DNA of 64,000 nucleotides from JACSRF01 sp964504445. GTDB lineage: Bacteria; Chloroflexota; Anaerolineae; Promineifilales; Promineifilaceae. The stretch is taken from the NCBI GenBank assembly GCA_964504445.1, contig CAZDEO010000003.1:1-64000 (forward strand), written 5' to 3'. The notes beneath the pieces were generated by a model. The model ran no database searches. It saw nothing but the letters and a program-made list of their open reading frames with translations, and had not been told where the DNA came from. A program made the translations under genes and the position numbers. This document shows positions 35,600 through 45,262 of the stretch, piece after piece; positions within the stretch are counted from its first letter, which is position 1; every line of letters starts with the position of its first letter.

Positions 35600-36667
35600 T
35601 TAAAGAATGCCCACCTGGCTGTTGTCCGCCAGAGTCAGCTTCAGCGCCTTGGGCTTGATGGGCGACTTGTTGATACACACATTCTTGCCAATGAGGCTGT
35701 CCTGAATACGGGTCTCAATGTCGCGAATTTCGCTGTATTCCAGCACCATGGAATGCTCAATTTCGCTGTTTTCCACGGTAACGTTGTGGTAAATGCTGGT
35801 GAAGGGGCCGACGTAACTGTTGATGATGCGCGCATTTTCGCCAATGATGGCGGGGCCGCGTACCACGCTGTTGACGATTTCCGCGCCGCGCTCCACGCGC
35901 ACGCGGCGGCCTACGGTGCTGTCCCGGTCAACGTAGCCTTCTATCAGGTAGTCGATTTCTTCCAGCACCAGGTCGTTGGCTTCCAGCATGTCCCCCGGCG
36001 CGCCGGTGTCAATCCACCAGCCGCGGTGAATGTAGGGGTGAACGGTATATCCTTTTTCCACCAGCCACTGGATGGCGTCAGTAATTTCTAGCTCGCCACG
36101 CCAGGAAGGTTTGATGGCGTTGACGGCTTTAAAGACGTGTTGGTCGAACATGTAAATACCCACCAGGGCCAGGTTGCTGGGTGGGTTTTTGGGCTTTTCA
36201 ACCAGGCGAATAATACGGCCGTCATCCCCCAATTCCGCCACGCCATACTGTTCCGGATGTTCAATGCGCGTCAGCACAATCTGGCTGTTCCACTTGCTGT
36301 CAGCGAATTGAGCAATCAGCGGACTGATGCCGCCCTGGATAACGTTATCGCCCAGGAACATCACAAAACGGTCGTCGCCCAAAAAATCCTGAGAAATTTT
36401 AACGGCGTGGGCCAGACCCAGGGGGGCATCCTGGGGAATATAGGTGATGTTGACGCCCCAACGGCCGCCGCTGCCCACAGCCTCCTTAATCTGGTCGCCG
36501 GTGCTACCAATGACGATGCCGATTTCGGTGATGCCTGCGTCGCGAATGGTTTCGATGACGCGCACGAGCACTGGTTTGTTGGCCACCGGGATAAGCTGCT
36601 TGGCGCTGGTGTAGGTGAGGGGGTAGAGGCGGGACCCTTTGCCGCCACTAAGAATGAGTCCTTTCAT
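35600..36667 (-). CDS. glucose-1-phosphate thymidylyltransferase, long form with left-handed beta-helix
   Basis: 355 residues from the ATG at 36667, with AAGGAG just upstream; MKKGAD upstream overlaps the ribosome site. It couples dTTP and glucose 1-phosphate to dTDP-glucose, the first step to rhamnose and other deoxysugars. The N-terminal nucleotidyltransferase (1-~240) has LSGGKGSRLYPLT, GDQIKEAVG, FLGDNVIQGG, EKPKNPPS and WIDTGAPGDMLEAN. Residues ~245-350 form hexapeptide-like repeats (VRGPAIIGENARIINSYVGP, SLIGKN), as in the StrD-type long enzymes and unlike the ~290-residue RmlA. No rmlBCD genes are next to it, so the sugar it feeds is unknown. Confidence 0.9.
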   Translation of the reverse strand: MKGLILSGGKGSRLYPLTYTSAKQLIPVANKPVLVRVIETIRDAGITEIGIVIGSTGDQIKEAVGSGGRWGVNITYIPQDAPLGLAHAVKISQDFLGDDRFVMFLGDNVIQGGISPLIAQFADSKWNSQIVLTRIEHPEQYGVAELGDDGRIIRLVEKPKNPPSNLALVGIYMFDQHVFKAVNAIKPSWRGELEITDAIQWLVEKGYTVHPYIHRGWWIDTGAPGDMLEANDLVLEEIDYLIEGYVDRDSTVGRRVRVERGAEIVNSVVRGPAIIGENARIINSYVGPFTSIYHNVTVENSEIEHSMVLEYSEIRDIETRIQDSLIGKNVCINKSPIKPKALKLTLADNSQVGIL

Positions 36668-36888
36668 GTCTGCTCCTTTTTTCAATGAGCAGAGAACAGT
36701 TTGCAGGTGTAAACCCTTACTTATGGTTCCTTGCTCATGGCCATTGGTAATTGAGGTTGAATTTTAGGGGATGATGGGGAATTAGCAAGAGTGGGACACG
36801 GCCGTTTTCATCTTTACTTGCCTATGGCTACCATGCATCCTAGGCAAATCTGCTGAATTTGCTTGTAAGTACAAGAACAGTCTTTTCC

Positions 36889-37704
36889 TTAGCGCCGTTC
36901 CATATACCCATACAGCCCCGCCACCACCAGCAGCAGTGCCGTCAGGCCACCTACGAAGACCCAGGTGGCTGGTTTCGCCGTATCAAACTCCGTCCAGGCG
37001 CGGGCTGCCCCCACCAGGATTAGGACAATGCCGAAAATCTGGCTTTGCAGCGTAATGCGCGCCGCGCTCCAGCGCGCATCGGCGGCCACGCCCAGGGCGA
37101 CCACCCCGGGCAGGGCAAACCAGCCGGCCACCACGCGGGTTGTCAGCGGCGTAAGCTGCCAGGGCCAGATGGGAATGTAGACAGCCGGCCAGAACAGCAT
37201 CAGAAAGGCATTGCCCAGGTTGATCAAGCCAATCAGCGCCATGACGCCGCGCACCGCCGTCGAAAGCCGTTTTTCTGGTGTATCAGATACGCCAGGGTCA
37301 GTTTTGTGGTTCAGCCACCAGAGCGCGGGGATGAGAAAAGGGGTGACGGCATACAAAATGAGCCAGGCAATAAAGGCAGGGTGGCTGTGGTTAAAGCGGT
37401 CATAATGCAGAATGGTGGCCACGGCCATGAACCAGACAAAGGCGGAAACAGCCGGCAGCCCCAGGGCCACGTGATGCCAGCGCCTAGCCGTGGCTGCACG
37501 CAAGAAGAAGTATGCCCCGGCCAGATACCCCGCGCCCATCATCATCGGGGTCATGGTGGGGTTGATGGTCCAGGCGAAGTAGTCGGTAGTGCGGTGGGGT
37601 AGGCCGTAGAGGATGATAAAGGCCAGGGTGAGAACGGGCACAATGATGATGGCGACCCAGCGGGTTGCGGGTAGGACACTATCGTCTCGGTTGCGATGAT
37701 TCAC
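36889..37704 (-). CDS. polytopic membrane protein of unknown function
   Basis: 271 residues with about eight hydrophobic helices of 18-22 residues, for example WVAIIIVPVLTLAFIILYG near the N-terminus and ATWVFVGGLTALLLVVAGLY at the end. Loops are short; a charged loop (NHKTDPGVSDTPEKRLSTAV) sits near residue 135. The start is GTG at 37704, with AAGGAGAG six bases before it. I do not recognise the family and see no catalytic motif. It is flanked by 220 bp upstream of the rmlA-like gene and 158 bp from the giant gene end, so it is probably a single-gene unit. Confidence 0.78.
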   Translation of the reverse strand: MNHRNRDDSVLPATRWVAIIIVPVLTLAFIILYGLPHRTTDYFAWTINPTMTPMMMGAGYLAGAYFFLRAATARRWHHVALGLPAVSAFVWFMAVATILHYDRFNHSHPAFIAWLILYAVTPFLIPALWWLNHKTDPGVSDTPEKRLSTAVRGVMALIGLINLGNAFLMLFWPAVYIPIWPWQLTPLTTRVVAGWFALPGVVALGVAADARWSAARITLQSQIFGIVLILVGAARAWTEFDTAKPATWVFVGGLTALLLVVAGLYGYMERR

Positions 37705-37862
37705 CAGTGACTCTCCTTACTTTTCTGAAAAAACAGTTTCTACATGCATCCCACGGAATTGTAACGGGAACGGCCGTCTTGCCAAGCGGCCTGCCTGACG
37801 AATTTGGGGGTGGGAAATGGCCGTAGAATCTCCAGACTCTACGGCCGCTTCCATTCAACCAT

Positions 37863-40800
37863 CTACGGCCGTACCACCACCGGCAAATACACCACCCACT
37901 TACTCTGCGCCACGGCCGTAACCGCTGCCACCCCCACAACCGCCCCCCGTCCTTCACTGACCACCACTGAACCGATCTCCGCCGTCAACCCCGCAGGCAA
38001 AACGGCCGTTACCCCATACGTCCCCAGTGCCACCCCATAGAAAGCAAAACGGCCGTTCCCATCCGTCACCCCCGTTTGCCCCGCCACCGTCACCGGAACG
38101 CCCGCCAACGGCGTCTCCCACGGCTGGCGCAGGCCATCGCGGTTGCCGTCCAGCCAGGCCGCGCCGTGCACCTGGCCCGCCCCAACTGCAGCCAGCGCCG
38201 CGCCGATGCCCGCATCGGCGGCCAGGGTGATGGCCTGCCCTTGCACGGCCTGCGTGGTCGCCGCCAGGGTGTAGCTGCCGGCCGGCGTCCCCAAGAAGAG
38301 GCCCAGGCCGCCCATGCCCGCGGCCAGTTGCGTCCCTGCGCCGCTGCTGAGGGTCAGGGTCACGGGCAGGGCGACGCGCGGCTCATCCGGCTGCTGGCGG
38401 CCGTCGCCGTCCCAGTCGAAGTACACCACGCCGCTGACCTGGCCGGCCAGTTGCAGGGGAAGCTGGAGCACGCCGCCCTGCGCCAGGGTGACGGCGCGGG
38501 CAGGGATGGCGGCAAAGCCGGCCGGCGGCGCGGCTGTGGCCGTGTAGCTGCCGTCGGGCAAGCCGGCGAACTGGACGCGGCCGTTGGGTGACGTGACGCC
38601 GTAGGCCGGCGCTGGCCCGCTGAGCGCCACGCTGACTCCGCCCACGCCTGCCTCGCCTGCGTCCTGCTCGCCGTCACCGTCCAAGTCCACGAACGCCTGC
38701 ACCAGGGTCAACCCGGCCGGGCGCAGCGGAATGGCGGGCAGCGCCACGTCCGCACCCTGCACGGCGATCTGGCGCGTCGCCGGCCCGTTGACCAGATAGC
38801 CGGCCGGCGGCGTGACGGTCAGCGTGTGCAGCCCATCAGCCAGCGTCAGCGGTTCGCCCCAGCCCGTCTGCCCGGAGACGCCGCTGCCACCGCCGCCCGC
38901 CAGCGTCACGCCCGCCAGCCCCGGCTCGTCGGCGTCGCGGTAGCCATTGCCGTTGTGGTCGCGGAAGGCGGACCAGGCGACCTGCACTGCGTCGCTGGCT
39001 CTGGCTTGCAAAACGACGGGCGTGAGGGTGACGTTGATGTATCTTCCATATCCCCCATTGATCAGGAAGCAGTCTGCTACGAAGGAGGATGTACACCATC
39101 CCCAGTGGTAGGCCGAGGAATTGTTAAAGCCAGGTACATCTACCACTTTGAAGCAGCCGCCCGCGCCCTGATCCCCGTAGCCGCCGTCCAGGCCAGTGTA
39201 TTGGTCATATTGGATGATGGGATTGGCGACATTGCAGGAACCGTTCACTGGCTGGTAATGAACGACGCGCGCGCCAGCGATGGGCACAAAAGCCTCGCCC
39301 TGCTGGTAGCGCACGATGCCGCCCACGTACTGGTTGCCCGCCGATGGTGGGGCCGCCACCCCGATGCCAAGCTGCACCGTCGTCGGATTTGCGCCGACGG
39401 TGAAGACGCCGGGCGAACTGGTGAGGAACGCGCCGGACGGCAGGCCGACCAGTTGCAGCGCATAGGGCGTGTTGGCATTCAGCCCCTCGAAGCGGAAGTA
39501 GCCGGCGCCATCCGGGGCGGCGACGGCCACTTGCAGCCCGCCCGCGCCCACCAGGCGCACGCTGTATTGGCTGACGCTCGGCTCGTTGCCATCCCACTGG
39601 CCGTTGCCGTTGCTGTCGCTGTAGACCACGCCCACCACGTGGCCGGTGGGAACCAGGTTCAAGTTGTTGTTGCTCGGGGTCTGCCCGCTCTGGTAGGTGA
39701 TCAGCGGCTCGCTGCCGGCTACGTAGCCGGGCGGCGGCGCGGGTAGGCGCAGGCGATAGGTCGCCGGCGCCAGGTTGCTGAAGCTGAAGCTGCCGTTGGC
39801 GCTGCTGGTCGTCTCCACGGTGACATTGCTGGCAACGTCTTGCAGTTGCACCGTCAGCCCGGCGGCCAGTGAGCCGCCTCCCAGGCTGAAGGAGTTCGGG
39901 TTGGGCGGCCAGACCTTGCCGCTGACGTTGCCGGCGTCGCGCAGGGGGACGAGCAGTGTCTGCGGCGCGTTGTTGGCGACGATCGGCCCGATGGGCAGCG
40001 ACCACAGCGACGCATAGCCGGCCGGCGGCGTGAACTGCACCGGGTAGATGCCGCCCGGCAGGTAGAAGGTCGCCCCGCTGCTGCTGAGGCTTTTCGTAAC
40101 CCCGTTGACGGTCGCGCTGCCACCGCTCACATACGCTTCGCCTGCTTCGCGGCTGCCGTTACCGTTGCCGTCCAGGAAGGCGCGCACCAGCAGGGTGTTG
40201 GCCGGCTGCACGGCCAGCGCCACCGGCGCGCCGCCGTTGCGCGGCGCGTTGACGCCGGACGGGCTGGCCGGCAGCAGATCGGCTGGCAGCCCGGCGGTGA
40301 TCTGGGCGCAGACGGGGAAGAAGCCGCTGGGCGGCGGGTTGAAGACGGCCACGCCGCCGCTGTCGGTGGCAGCCGTCTGCAGCTCGGCCCCGCTGCCGCC
40401 GCAGGCCACATTGCGCAGACGCACGACCACGTTCGCCAGCCGCTGCTCGCCGGCGTCGGCCACGCCATTGTGGTTGCCATCAATGAAGACCAGCACGCGC
40501 GGACGGCCGTCGCTCGGCGGCACAGGAAAATCGACCAGCGGCACGCCGCCATTGAGCGGCACGGAGACCTCGCGCACCCAGCTTTGCCCGGCGTGGGTCA
40601 GCGTCACGCGGTATTCGCCGCTGTTGATGGGCGATTGGCTGTACCAGCCATTGGAGCCGGTGGTGGGATTGGCGACCGCCTGGCCGCCAGGCGTGGCGAT
40701 GACAATGGCCGCGCCCGCGATGGGATCATCCCACGCCTCGTCGAACACGTTGTTGCCGTTGTTGTCGAAGAAGACGCGGCCGCTGACGGACTGGCTTTCG

Positions 40801-43800
40801 TTGAGTTGGTAGCCCACCTCCAGCAGTTCCACCGCGCCGACGCCGGTCAGCTCGTACCAGCGTTCCACGCCAGTGGTGGGGGCGTAGCCCGGCGGCAGAT
40901 TGACCCGCGCCCGGTACGTGCCTACCGGCAGGTTGGGGAAGCTGAAGTAGCCGGTGTTCCAGTTGGTTCCATTCGTGGTCAGCGTGTTGGCGATCTCTAT
41001 CCCGTTGGCGTCGTACAGCGCGACCGGAATGCCATTGTTGGATGGCACGTTGCTCTCGGTGCAGTTGTTGCCGTTGGCGCGCACGCCCTGCGGCGCGCAG
41101 CGATCCCAGAAGGCGTAGCCGGCGATGGTCTGCGGATTGGTGGGGTTCCAGGGGTAGCGCACGTCCACGTGGGTGTTGTTGGCGATGACGACGATCTGGC
41201 TGGAGGTGGGCCAACTTGCCTGCCCCGGCACATTCGGGTCGGGGATCAGGCGCACTTCCAGCGTGGCTGGGTTCAGGTTCCAGTTGCTGGTGGTGGGCTG
41301 GCTGGCGGGCAGGTAGCCGGTTTCGATCAGGCTGCCGCTGAGCGTGCGCACTTCGTAGGTGCAGGCGAAGCCAGGCTGCCCGGCGACGGGCAGTTGGCAG
41401 AACATATTCAGCGAGCGGGAGAGCGTACCGCTGAAGTTAAGGGTGGCGGCGCTGTCGTTGCTGACAACGGCCGTGCGCTCCGCCGGCGTCAGTTGCAAAC
41501 CGGGGACCAGGTTGGCGATCTCGCCCCACGGCCGCACCGTGTATGTACCCGGCGCCAACCCCTCCACCAGCGCTTCGCCTTGGGCATTGGTAAAGGCCAC
41601 CCGCGCCTGGCTGCCATTGAGCAGCAGCTCGAAGGGCAGGAAGGTAATCGGCAGCGCCTGGCCGTTGACCACCTGTACCGCCTTGATGGTCAACTCCCCC
41701 TGTTTCAGCAGCGTCCAGTTCTCCACGGCGCTGCCGTTGAGCGTGGCGGGCACAAAGCGCTGCGTCACGCCGTCGGCGGTGACGTAGTTGGCGGGCGGGC
41801 CAATTTGCAGGGTGTAGTTGCCCTCGGCCAGGCCGGCAAAGCCGTAAGCGCCGTTGGCGAAGCCAAAGGAGAGGGTTTGCAGGTTGCCCGGTTGCAGCGT
41901 GAAGGGTACGCCGTCCAGCCCCACGCCGCTGTTGTTGGCGACCTGCCCGCCGATCGTGCCGCCAGCGGCGAAGGGCAACTGGGCGCTGACCATCTGCAAG
42001 TCCGCCACATAGACCTCGATCTCGCGGCTGGCGGGATAGTTGCCGCCCGGCGCGTTCATCTGCACCCGGTAGAGGCCCGGTTCGCTGATGCGGAAGGCGT
42101 AGGCCCCATGGCTCCAGCTGGAGCCGGTGACGTGGGTGGCGAGTTGATTGCCGTTGGCGTCCAGCAGGCGCACGGTGCGGCCGTTGATCGGTGTTTCGGT
42201 CACTTCGGGCCGGCCGTTGGCGTTGCTGTCGATCCAGGCGCGGCCGACGATGTAGCCATCGTCCTCCGGCTGCGGCGTAAACGGTACCGGCATGATGCCG
42301 AAGTTGATCTCCGTGCCGCCGTCTGCGCCCATCGCCACCGCTACCGGGTTCGGGGTGGAAATGCAGTTGGCGATGATGGAGCAGACGTAGAGGTTGGTGG
42401 CCTCCACCAGGTAGACCCCGGCCTGCGGCGTGAAGATTTGGTAGCTGCCGTTGACGATGGTCGCGTTCAGCGCGGTGTAGGGTGGCGCTTGCAGCGTGGC
42501 CGTGATCACAATACCCTGCCCCAGCGTGTTGATCGTCTCGCCCAGGCCAAAAAAGCCGTCGCCATCCCGGTCAATCCAGCGAAAGCCGTTGATGTTGGCC
42601 GGTTCCAGCACGCTGACCAGGGTGTTGGTGATGGCGCTGCTGCTGTTGTTAACGGCCGTTACCGTCACAGTGTAGCTTCCCGGCGCGGTGAAGGTATGGG
42701 CCACGACTGCGCCGCTGCCCAACTGCCCATCGCCAAAGTCCCAATCGTAACTCACCCCCGTGCCGGCGTTGACGCTGGCGCTGAACTGCGCCGGTAAATC
42801 CTCGTAAATGGGCAACGACGCTTGCAGCGCCAGCCCTTCGATGGGCACATCCAGCACGCCCCCGGCGGCAAAGGCCAGCGAAAATTCGGAGGTGGAGCCA
42901 TCGGCGTGGGTGGCGGTGGCCGTCACAAACTGGTTGGGCGGGATGGCGGCAGGCAGGGTGACGTTGAATTCGGCGTCGCCGTCGGCGTCGGTGGTGACGC
43001 TGGTTTCCCCCAGATAATACTCTCCTTCGCCATAGCCGGTGGGGTCGGCTTCCGCACTGTAATAGAAGTCCAGAGTGAACTCAGTATTGGGATTGCTATC
43101 CAGCGTGCCCTGAATAACCGTCGTGCCATTGGCGTAGGCTTGGGCGAAAGTAATGACTGGGTAGTTTTGCAGATTGTTGCCGCCAGTATCCGGGTCGTCG
43201 GGGTCGTTGATGTTCACGCCTGCCGGGTTGAGCAGGTCAATGCCGATCTGGGCGTTGTTGTAGATGCGGTTGCCGCGCAGGGTGTTGCGCAAAACAGTGG
43301 CGTTAACCCGAACCCCATTGGGGAAATTGGCGGAGCCATAGCCGTTATGGGCGATGATGTTCGCCTCCCCAGGGCCAGTTCCGCCGATCTGGTTGTCATT
43401 GCCGGCGGTGAGCCGGATGCCGGTATAACCGTTGCCACGCGGCGTCACGCCGTCCGCGCCCACGCCGATCAGGTTGCCGGTCAGGACAGAGCTGGTCAGG
43501 TTCAGGCTGATGCCTTCAAAGGTGTTGCCGGCGATGACGTTGTTGCGCACTGTTAACCCCTGCGACGCGCCGCCGATGCCAACGTTGTTGGGCAGCGCCG
43601 CAAGGCCGGTCGCGTCCACGCCGATCCAGTTGCCGGCGATGGTGTTGGGCACAGCGCCAGTCACGCTGACGAACTGCGAGAAGATGCCGCTGGTGCTGTT
43701 GTTAGCGTTGCCGGAGATCAGATTGCGCTCCAGATCATCGCTGACGCCGTCAAAGTTGCTGCCGATCAGGTTGCCATAGCCGCCCAGGCTGACGCCGCCG

Positions 43801-45017
43801 CGCGGCGAGCCGCCGTAGCCGTTGGCAATAGCAAGCATGCCGGTGATGTCCGTGCCGATCTTGTTGCCTGCGACCATGTTGTTCCAGGGCGACTGCTGGC
43901 CGAACGAGACGCCAAAATCGCTGTTGCCGGAGATCAGGTTGCCTTCCAGCGCATCGGAGACGCCGTCGCCGTCCGTGCCGATGACGTTGTATTCTGTGGC
44001 GAGCAGGCGCACCCCTTCCACCTGCAAGCCGACGCTGGCGGTTCCGGCGGCGTTTGTGCCAATCAAATTGCCGGAGACGCGGTTGTGGTGGCTGCGGTTG
44101 GTACTTGTGCCGGTGAGTTGGATGTTGTAGGTGTTGCCGCCGATGACGTTGCCTTCCAGGGCGTCGCCCACACCGTCGCCGTCCGTGCCGATGATGGTAT
44201 AGCCCGCTTCCTGCACCAATATGCCGTTGGTGGCGACGGTGGTGTTGCTTGTGCCGACCGGGGCCGTCCCCGCTGCGTTCAGGCCGATATGGTTCCCCAT
44301 GATGCGATTGCCGGTGGCGGCGGGCTGGTAAATCCAGATGTTCTGCTCGACGTTGGCGGAGATGACGTTGCGCTCGGCCGCGTCGTCCACGCCGTCGGCG
44401 TTGGTGCCGATGCGGTTGTTGCTGGAGCCGCCCTGAATCCAGACGCCGCGCTGGTTGGCGACGCGCGTATCTCCGGCGAAGTTGACACCGATGTAGTTGC
44501 CATAAATCCAGTTGTTGCCGCCGGACTGCAGACGGATGCCGGCGCCATTTGCACCGGTGAAGCCGTTGATCACCAGCCCGCGCACTGTGCTGCCGCCGCC
44601 GGTGATGTTCAAGCCAACTACGCTGCTGCCCGCTGACCCGCCGTTGAGTTCAATCAGCGGAGGACCAGCGTAGCCGCTGCCGCCCTGGCTCCAGCCGTCG
44701 ATGGTCACGGGGCCGGTGATGGTGAGCAGAGCAGACGTGGGCTGGATGGTTTGCTGGCTGCCGGGGTCGCCGATGGCGAAGGTGATGGTGTCGGGGCCGG
44801 GGTTGGCGTTCGCGTCCAGAATGGCCTGGCGCAGGGAACCGGGGCCGCTGTCCGCCGTGGTGGTGACAGTGTAGGTGGCGGCGTGGACGGTAGGACGCAA
44901 GGCGAAGAAGAGGAGAATGGTCAATAGCCAATAGCCAATGGTCAACGACCAACGGCGAATCCTCAATCGCAAATCGTCAATCGTCAATCGCAAATCGTCA
45001 ATCGTCAATTGCTTCAT
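37863..45017 (-). CDS. giant surface protein: beta-helix, PKD and SdrD-B-like repeats
   Basis: 2384 residues. The signal peptide (1-47) ends PTVHAA. A GSLRQAILDAN motif then opens a right-handed beta-helix (~50-640) made of NosD/PbH1 turns with the recurring phrase VIGTDGDGVSDALEGNLISGN. Residues ~640-730 are a beta-sandwich, ~735-790 a PKD domain (YDWDFGDGQLGSG, HTFTAPGSYTVTVTAV), and ~800-2360 about fifteen SdrD-B/Cna-B-like sandwiches, many with a calcium-type DxDxDG loop (WIDRDGDGFFGLGE, DSNGNGQWDGNE). The tail is WVVYLPVVVRP. The ATG has AGGAG six bases upstream and overlaps the small gene by 20 bases. The palindrome ACGGCCGT is rare here except at the 3' end. A long adhesive stalk is likely. 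Confidence 0.87.
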   Translation of the reverse strand: MKQLTIDDLRLTIDDLRLRIRRWSLTIGYWLLTILLFFALRPTVHAATYTVTTTADSGPGSLRQAILDANANPGPDTITFAIGDPGSQQTIQPTSALLTITGPVTIDGWSQGGSGYAGPPLIELNGGSAGSSVVGLNITGGGSTVRGLVINGFTGANGAGIRLQSGGNNWIYGNYIGVNFAGDTRVANQRGVWIQGGSSNNRIGTNADGVDDAAERNVISANVEQNIWIYQPAATGNRIMGNHIGLNAAGTAPVGTSNTTVATNGILVQEAGYTIIGTDGDGVGDALEGNVIGGNTYNIQLTGTSTNRSHHNRVSGNLIGTNAAGTASVGLQVEGVRLLATEYNVIGTDGDGVSDALEGNLISGNSDFGVSFGQQSPWNNMVAGNKIGTDITGMLAIANGYGGSPRGGVSLGGYGNLIGSNFDGVSDDLERNLISGNANNSTSGIFSQFVSVTGAVPNTIAGNWIGVDATGLAALPNNVGIGGASQGLTVRNNVIAGNTFEGISLNLTSSVLTGNLIGVGADGVTPRGNGYTGIRLTAGNDNQIGGTGPGEANIIAHNGYGSANFPNGVRVNATVLRNTLRGNRIYNNAQIGIDLLNPAGVNINDPDDPDTGGNNLQNYPVITFAQAYANGTTVIQGTLDSNPNTEFTLDFYYSAEADPTGYGEGEYYLGETSVTTDADGDAEFNVTLPAAIPPNQFVTATATHADGSTSEFSLAFAAGGVLDVPIEGLALQASLPIYEDLPAQFSASVNAGTGVSYDWDFGDGQLGSGAVVAHTFTAPGSYTVTVTAVNNSSSAITNTLVSVLEPANINGFRWIDRDGDGFFGLGETINTLGQGIVITATLQAPPYTALNATIVNGSYQIFTPQAGVYLVEATNLYVCSIIANCISTPNPVAVAMGADGGTEINFGIMPVPFTPQPEDDGYIVGRAWIDSNANGRPEVTETPINGRTVRLLDANGNQLATHVTGSSWSHGAYAFRISEPGLYRVQMNAPGGNYPASREIEVYVADLQMVSAQLPFAAGGTIGGQVANNSGVGLDGVPFTLQPGNLQTLSFGFANGAYGFAGLAEGNYTLQIGPPANYVTADGVTQRFVPATLNGSAVENWTLLKQGELTIKAVQVVNGQALPITFLPFELLLNGSQARVAFTNAQGEALVEGLAPGTYTVRPWGEIANLVPGLQLTPAERTAVVSNDSAATLNFSGTLSRSLNMFCQLPVAGQPGFACTYEVRTLSGSLIETGYLPASQPTTSNWNLNPATLEVRLIPDPNVPGQASWPTSSQIVVIANNTHVDVRYPWNPTNPQTIAGYAFWDRCAPQGVRANGNNCTESNVPSNNGIPVALYDANGIEIANTLTTNGTNWNTGYFSFPNLPVGTYRARVNLPPGYAPTTGVERWYELTGVGAVELLEVGYQLNESQSVSGRVFFDNNGNNVFDEAWDDPIAGAAIVIATPGGQAVANPTTGSNGWYSQSPINSGEYRVTLTHAGQSWVREVSVPLNGGVPLVDFPVPPSDGRPRVLVFIDGNHNGVADAGEQRLANVVVRLRNVACGGSGAELQTAATDSGGVAVFNPPPSGFFPVCAQITAGLPADLLPASPSGVNAPRNGGAPVALAVQPANTLLVRAFLDGNGNGSREAGEAYVSGGSATVNGVTKSLSSSGATFYLPGGIYPVQFTPPAGYASLWSLPIGPIVANNAPQTLLVPLRDAGNVSGKVWPPNPNSFSLGGGSLAAGLTVQLQDVASNVTVETTSSANGSFSFSNLAPATYRLRLPAPPPGYVAGSEPLITYQSGQTPSNNNLNLVPTGHVVGVVYSDSNGNGQWDGNEPSVSQYSVRLVGAGGLQVAVAAPDGAGYFRFEGLNANTPYALQLVGLPSGAFLTSSPGVFTVGANPTTVQLGIGVAAPPSAGNQYVGGIVRYQQGEAFVPIAGARVVHYQPVNGSCNVANPIIQYDQYTGLDGGYGDQGAGGCFKVVDVPGFNNSSAYHWGWCTSSFVADCFLINGGYGRYINVTLTPVVLQARASDAVQVAWSAFRDHNGNGYRDADEPGLAGVTLAGGGGSGVSGQTGWGEPLTLADGLHTLTVTPPAGYLVNGPATRQIAVQGADVALPAIPLRPAGLTLVQAFVDLDGDGEQDAGEAGVGGVSVALSGPAPAYGVTSPNGRVQFAGLPDGSYTATAAPPAGFAAIPARAVTLAQGGVLQLPLQLAGQVSGVVYFDWDGDGRQQPDEPRVALPVTLTLSSGAGTQLAAGMGGLGLFLGTPAGSYTLAATTQAVQGQAITLAADAGIGAALAAVGAGQVHGAAWLDGNRDGLRQPWETPLAGVPVTVAGQTGVTDGNGRFAFYGVALGTYGVTAVLPAGLTAEIGSVVVSEGRGAVVGVAAVTAVAQSKWVVYLPVVVRP
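44918..45012. repeat. repeat element translated as the signal peptide of the giant surface protein
   Basis: Copies of CAATCGTCAATCGCAAATCG-like units (44962-45012) and CAATAGCCAATGGTCAACGA-like units (44918-44960) fill the first 33 codons. They encode LTIDDLRLTIDDLRLRI and then the hydrophobic core SLTIGYWLLTI. The same CAATTG/CCAATGG and TTGACAATT units occur inside the 3520-residue gene at 8449-8700 and, in another form, between genes at 59095-59162. Confidence 0.75.
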
Positions 45018-45207
45018 TTTGTTCTCCTACGGGGGTGGGCTGGCTGAGGAAGGCGTGGAGGTCGGCGGGGGTGTGGAAGTGGTAGCGTTGGCCGGTCTGG
45101 ATGTGTTCGACTTCGGCGCGGAAGCGTGGTTTAATGGCCGCTGTGGATTCTTTATCTTGCCATAAGCGCATTAGGTAAGAGGCGTAGTGCATTGTTTCGC
45201 TTTTCAT
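44998..45207 (-). CDS. small conserved protein, partner of the giant surface protein
   Basis: 69 residues, soluble, no signal peptide. The core YASYLMRLWQDKE ... YHFHTPADLHAFLSQ matches the protein at 613-855 (YHAYLIRVWRDEE ... HAFATLEEAWAFL), so they are paralogues of one family. Both sit directly upstream of a large exported protein; here the last six codons overlap the start of the giant gene (TGA at 45000-44998), which implies coupled translation. The gene lies 55 bases downstream of the SARP regulator gene on the same strand. TATACT (45220-45215) lies seven bases before the ATG and there is no Shine-Dalgarno sequence, so a leaderless start is possible. Function unknown; a chaperone or regulator for its neighbour is a guess. 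Confidence 0.72.
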   Translation of the reverse strand: MKSETMHYASYLMRLWQDKESTAAIKPRFRAEVEHIQTGQRYHFHTPADLHAFLSQPTPVGEQNEAIDD

Positions 45208-45262
45208 GGCGAGCAGTATAACTGGGAGGTGTCCGCAAAATGTCTACAGTGAGGGGCAAAGA

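Noticed and set aside
40470..42797. 775-codon open frame on the + strand inside the giant surface-protein gene
   Set aside because: It is antisense to repeat-rich beta-sandwich coding sequence; high GC and few stops on the opposite strand create long false frames. The product has no domain or export signal and the sense gene is clear.
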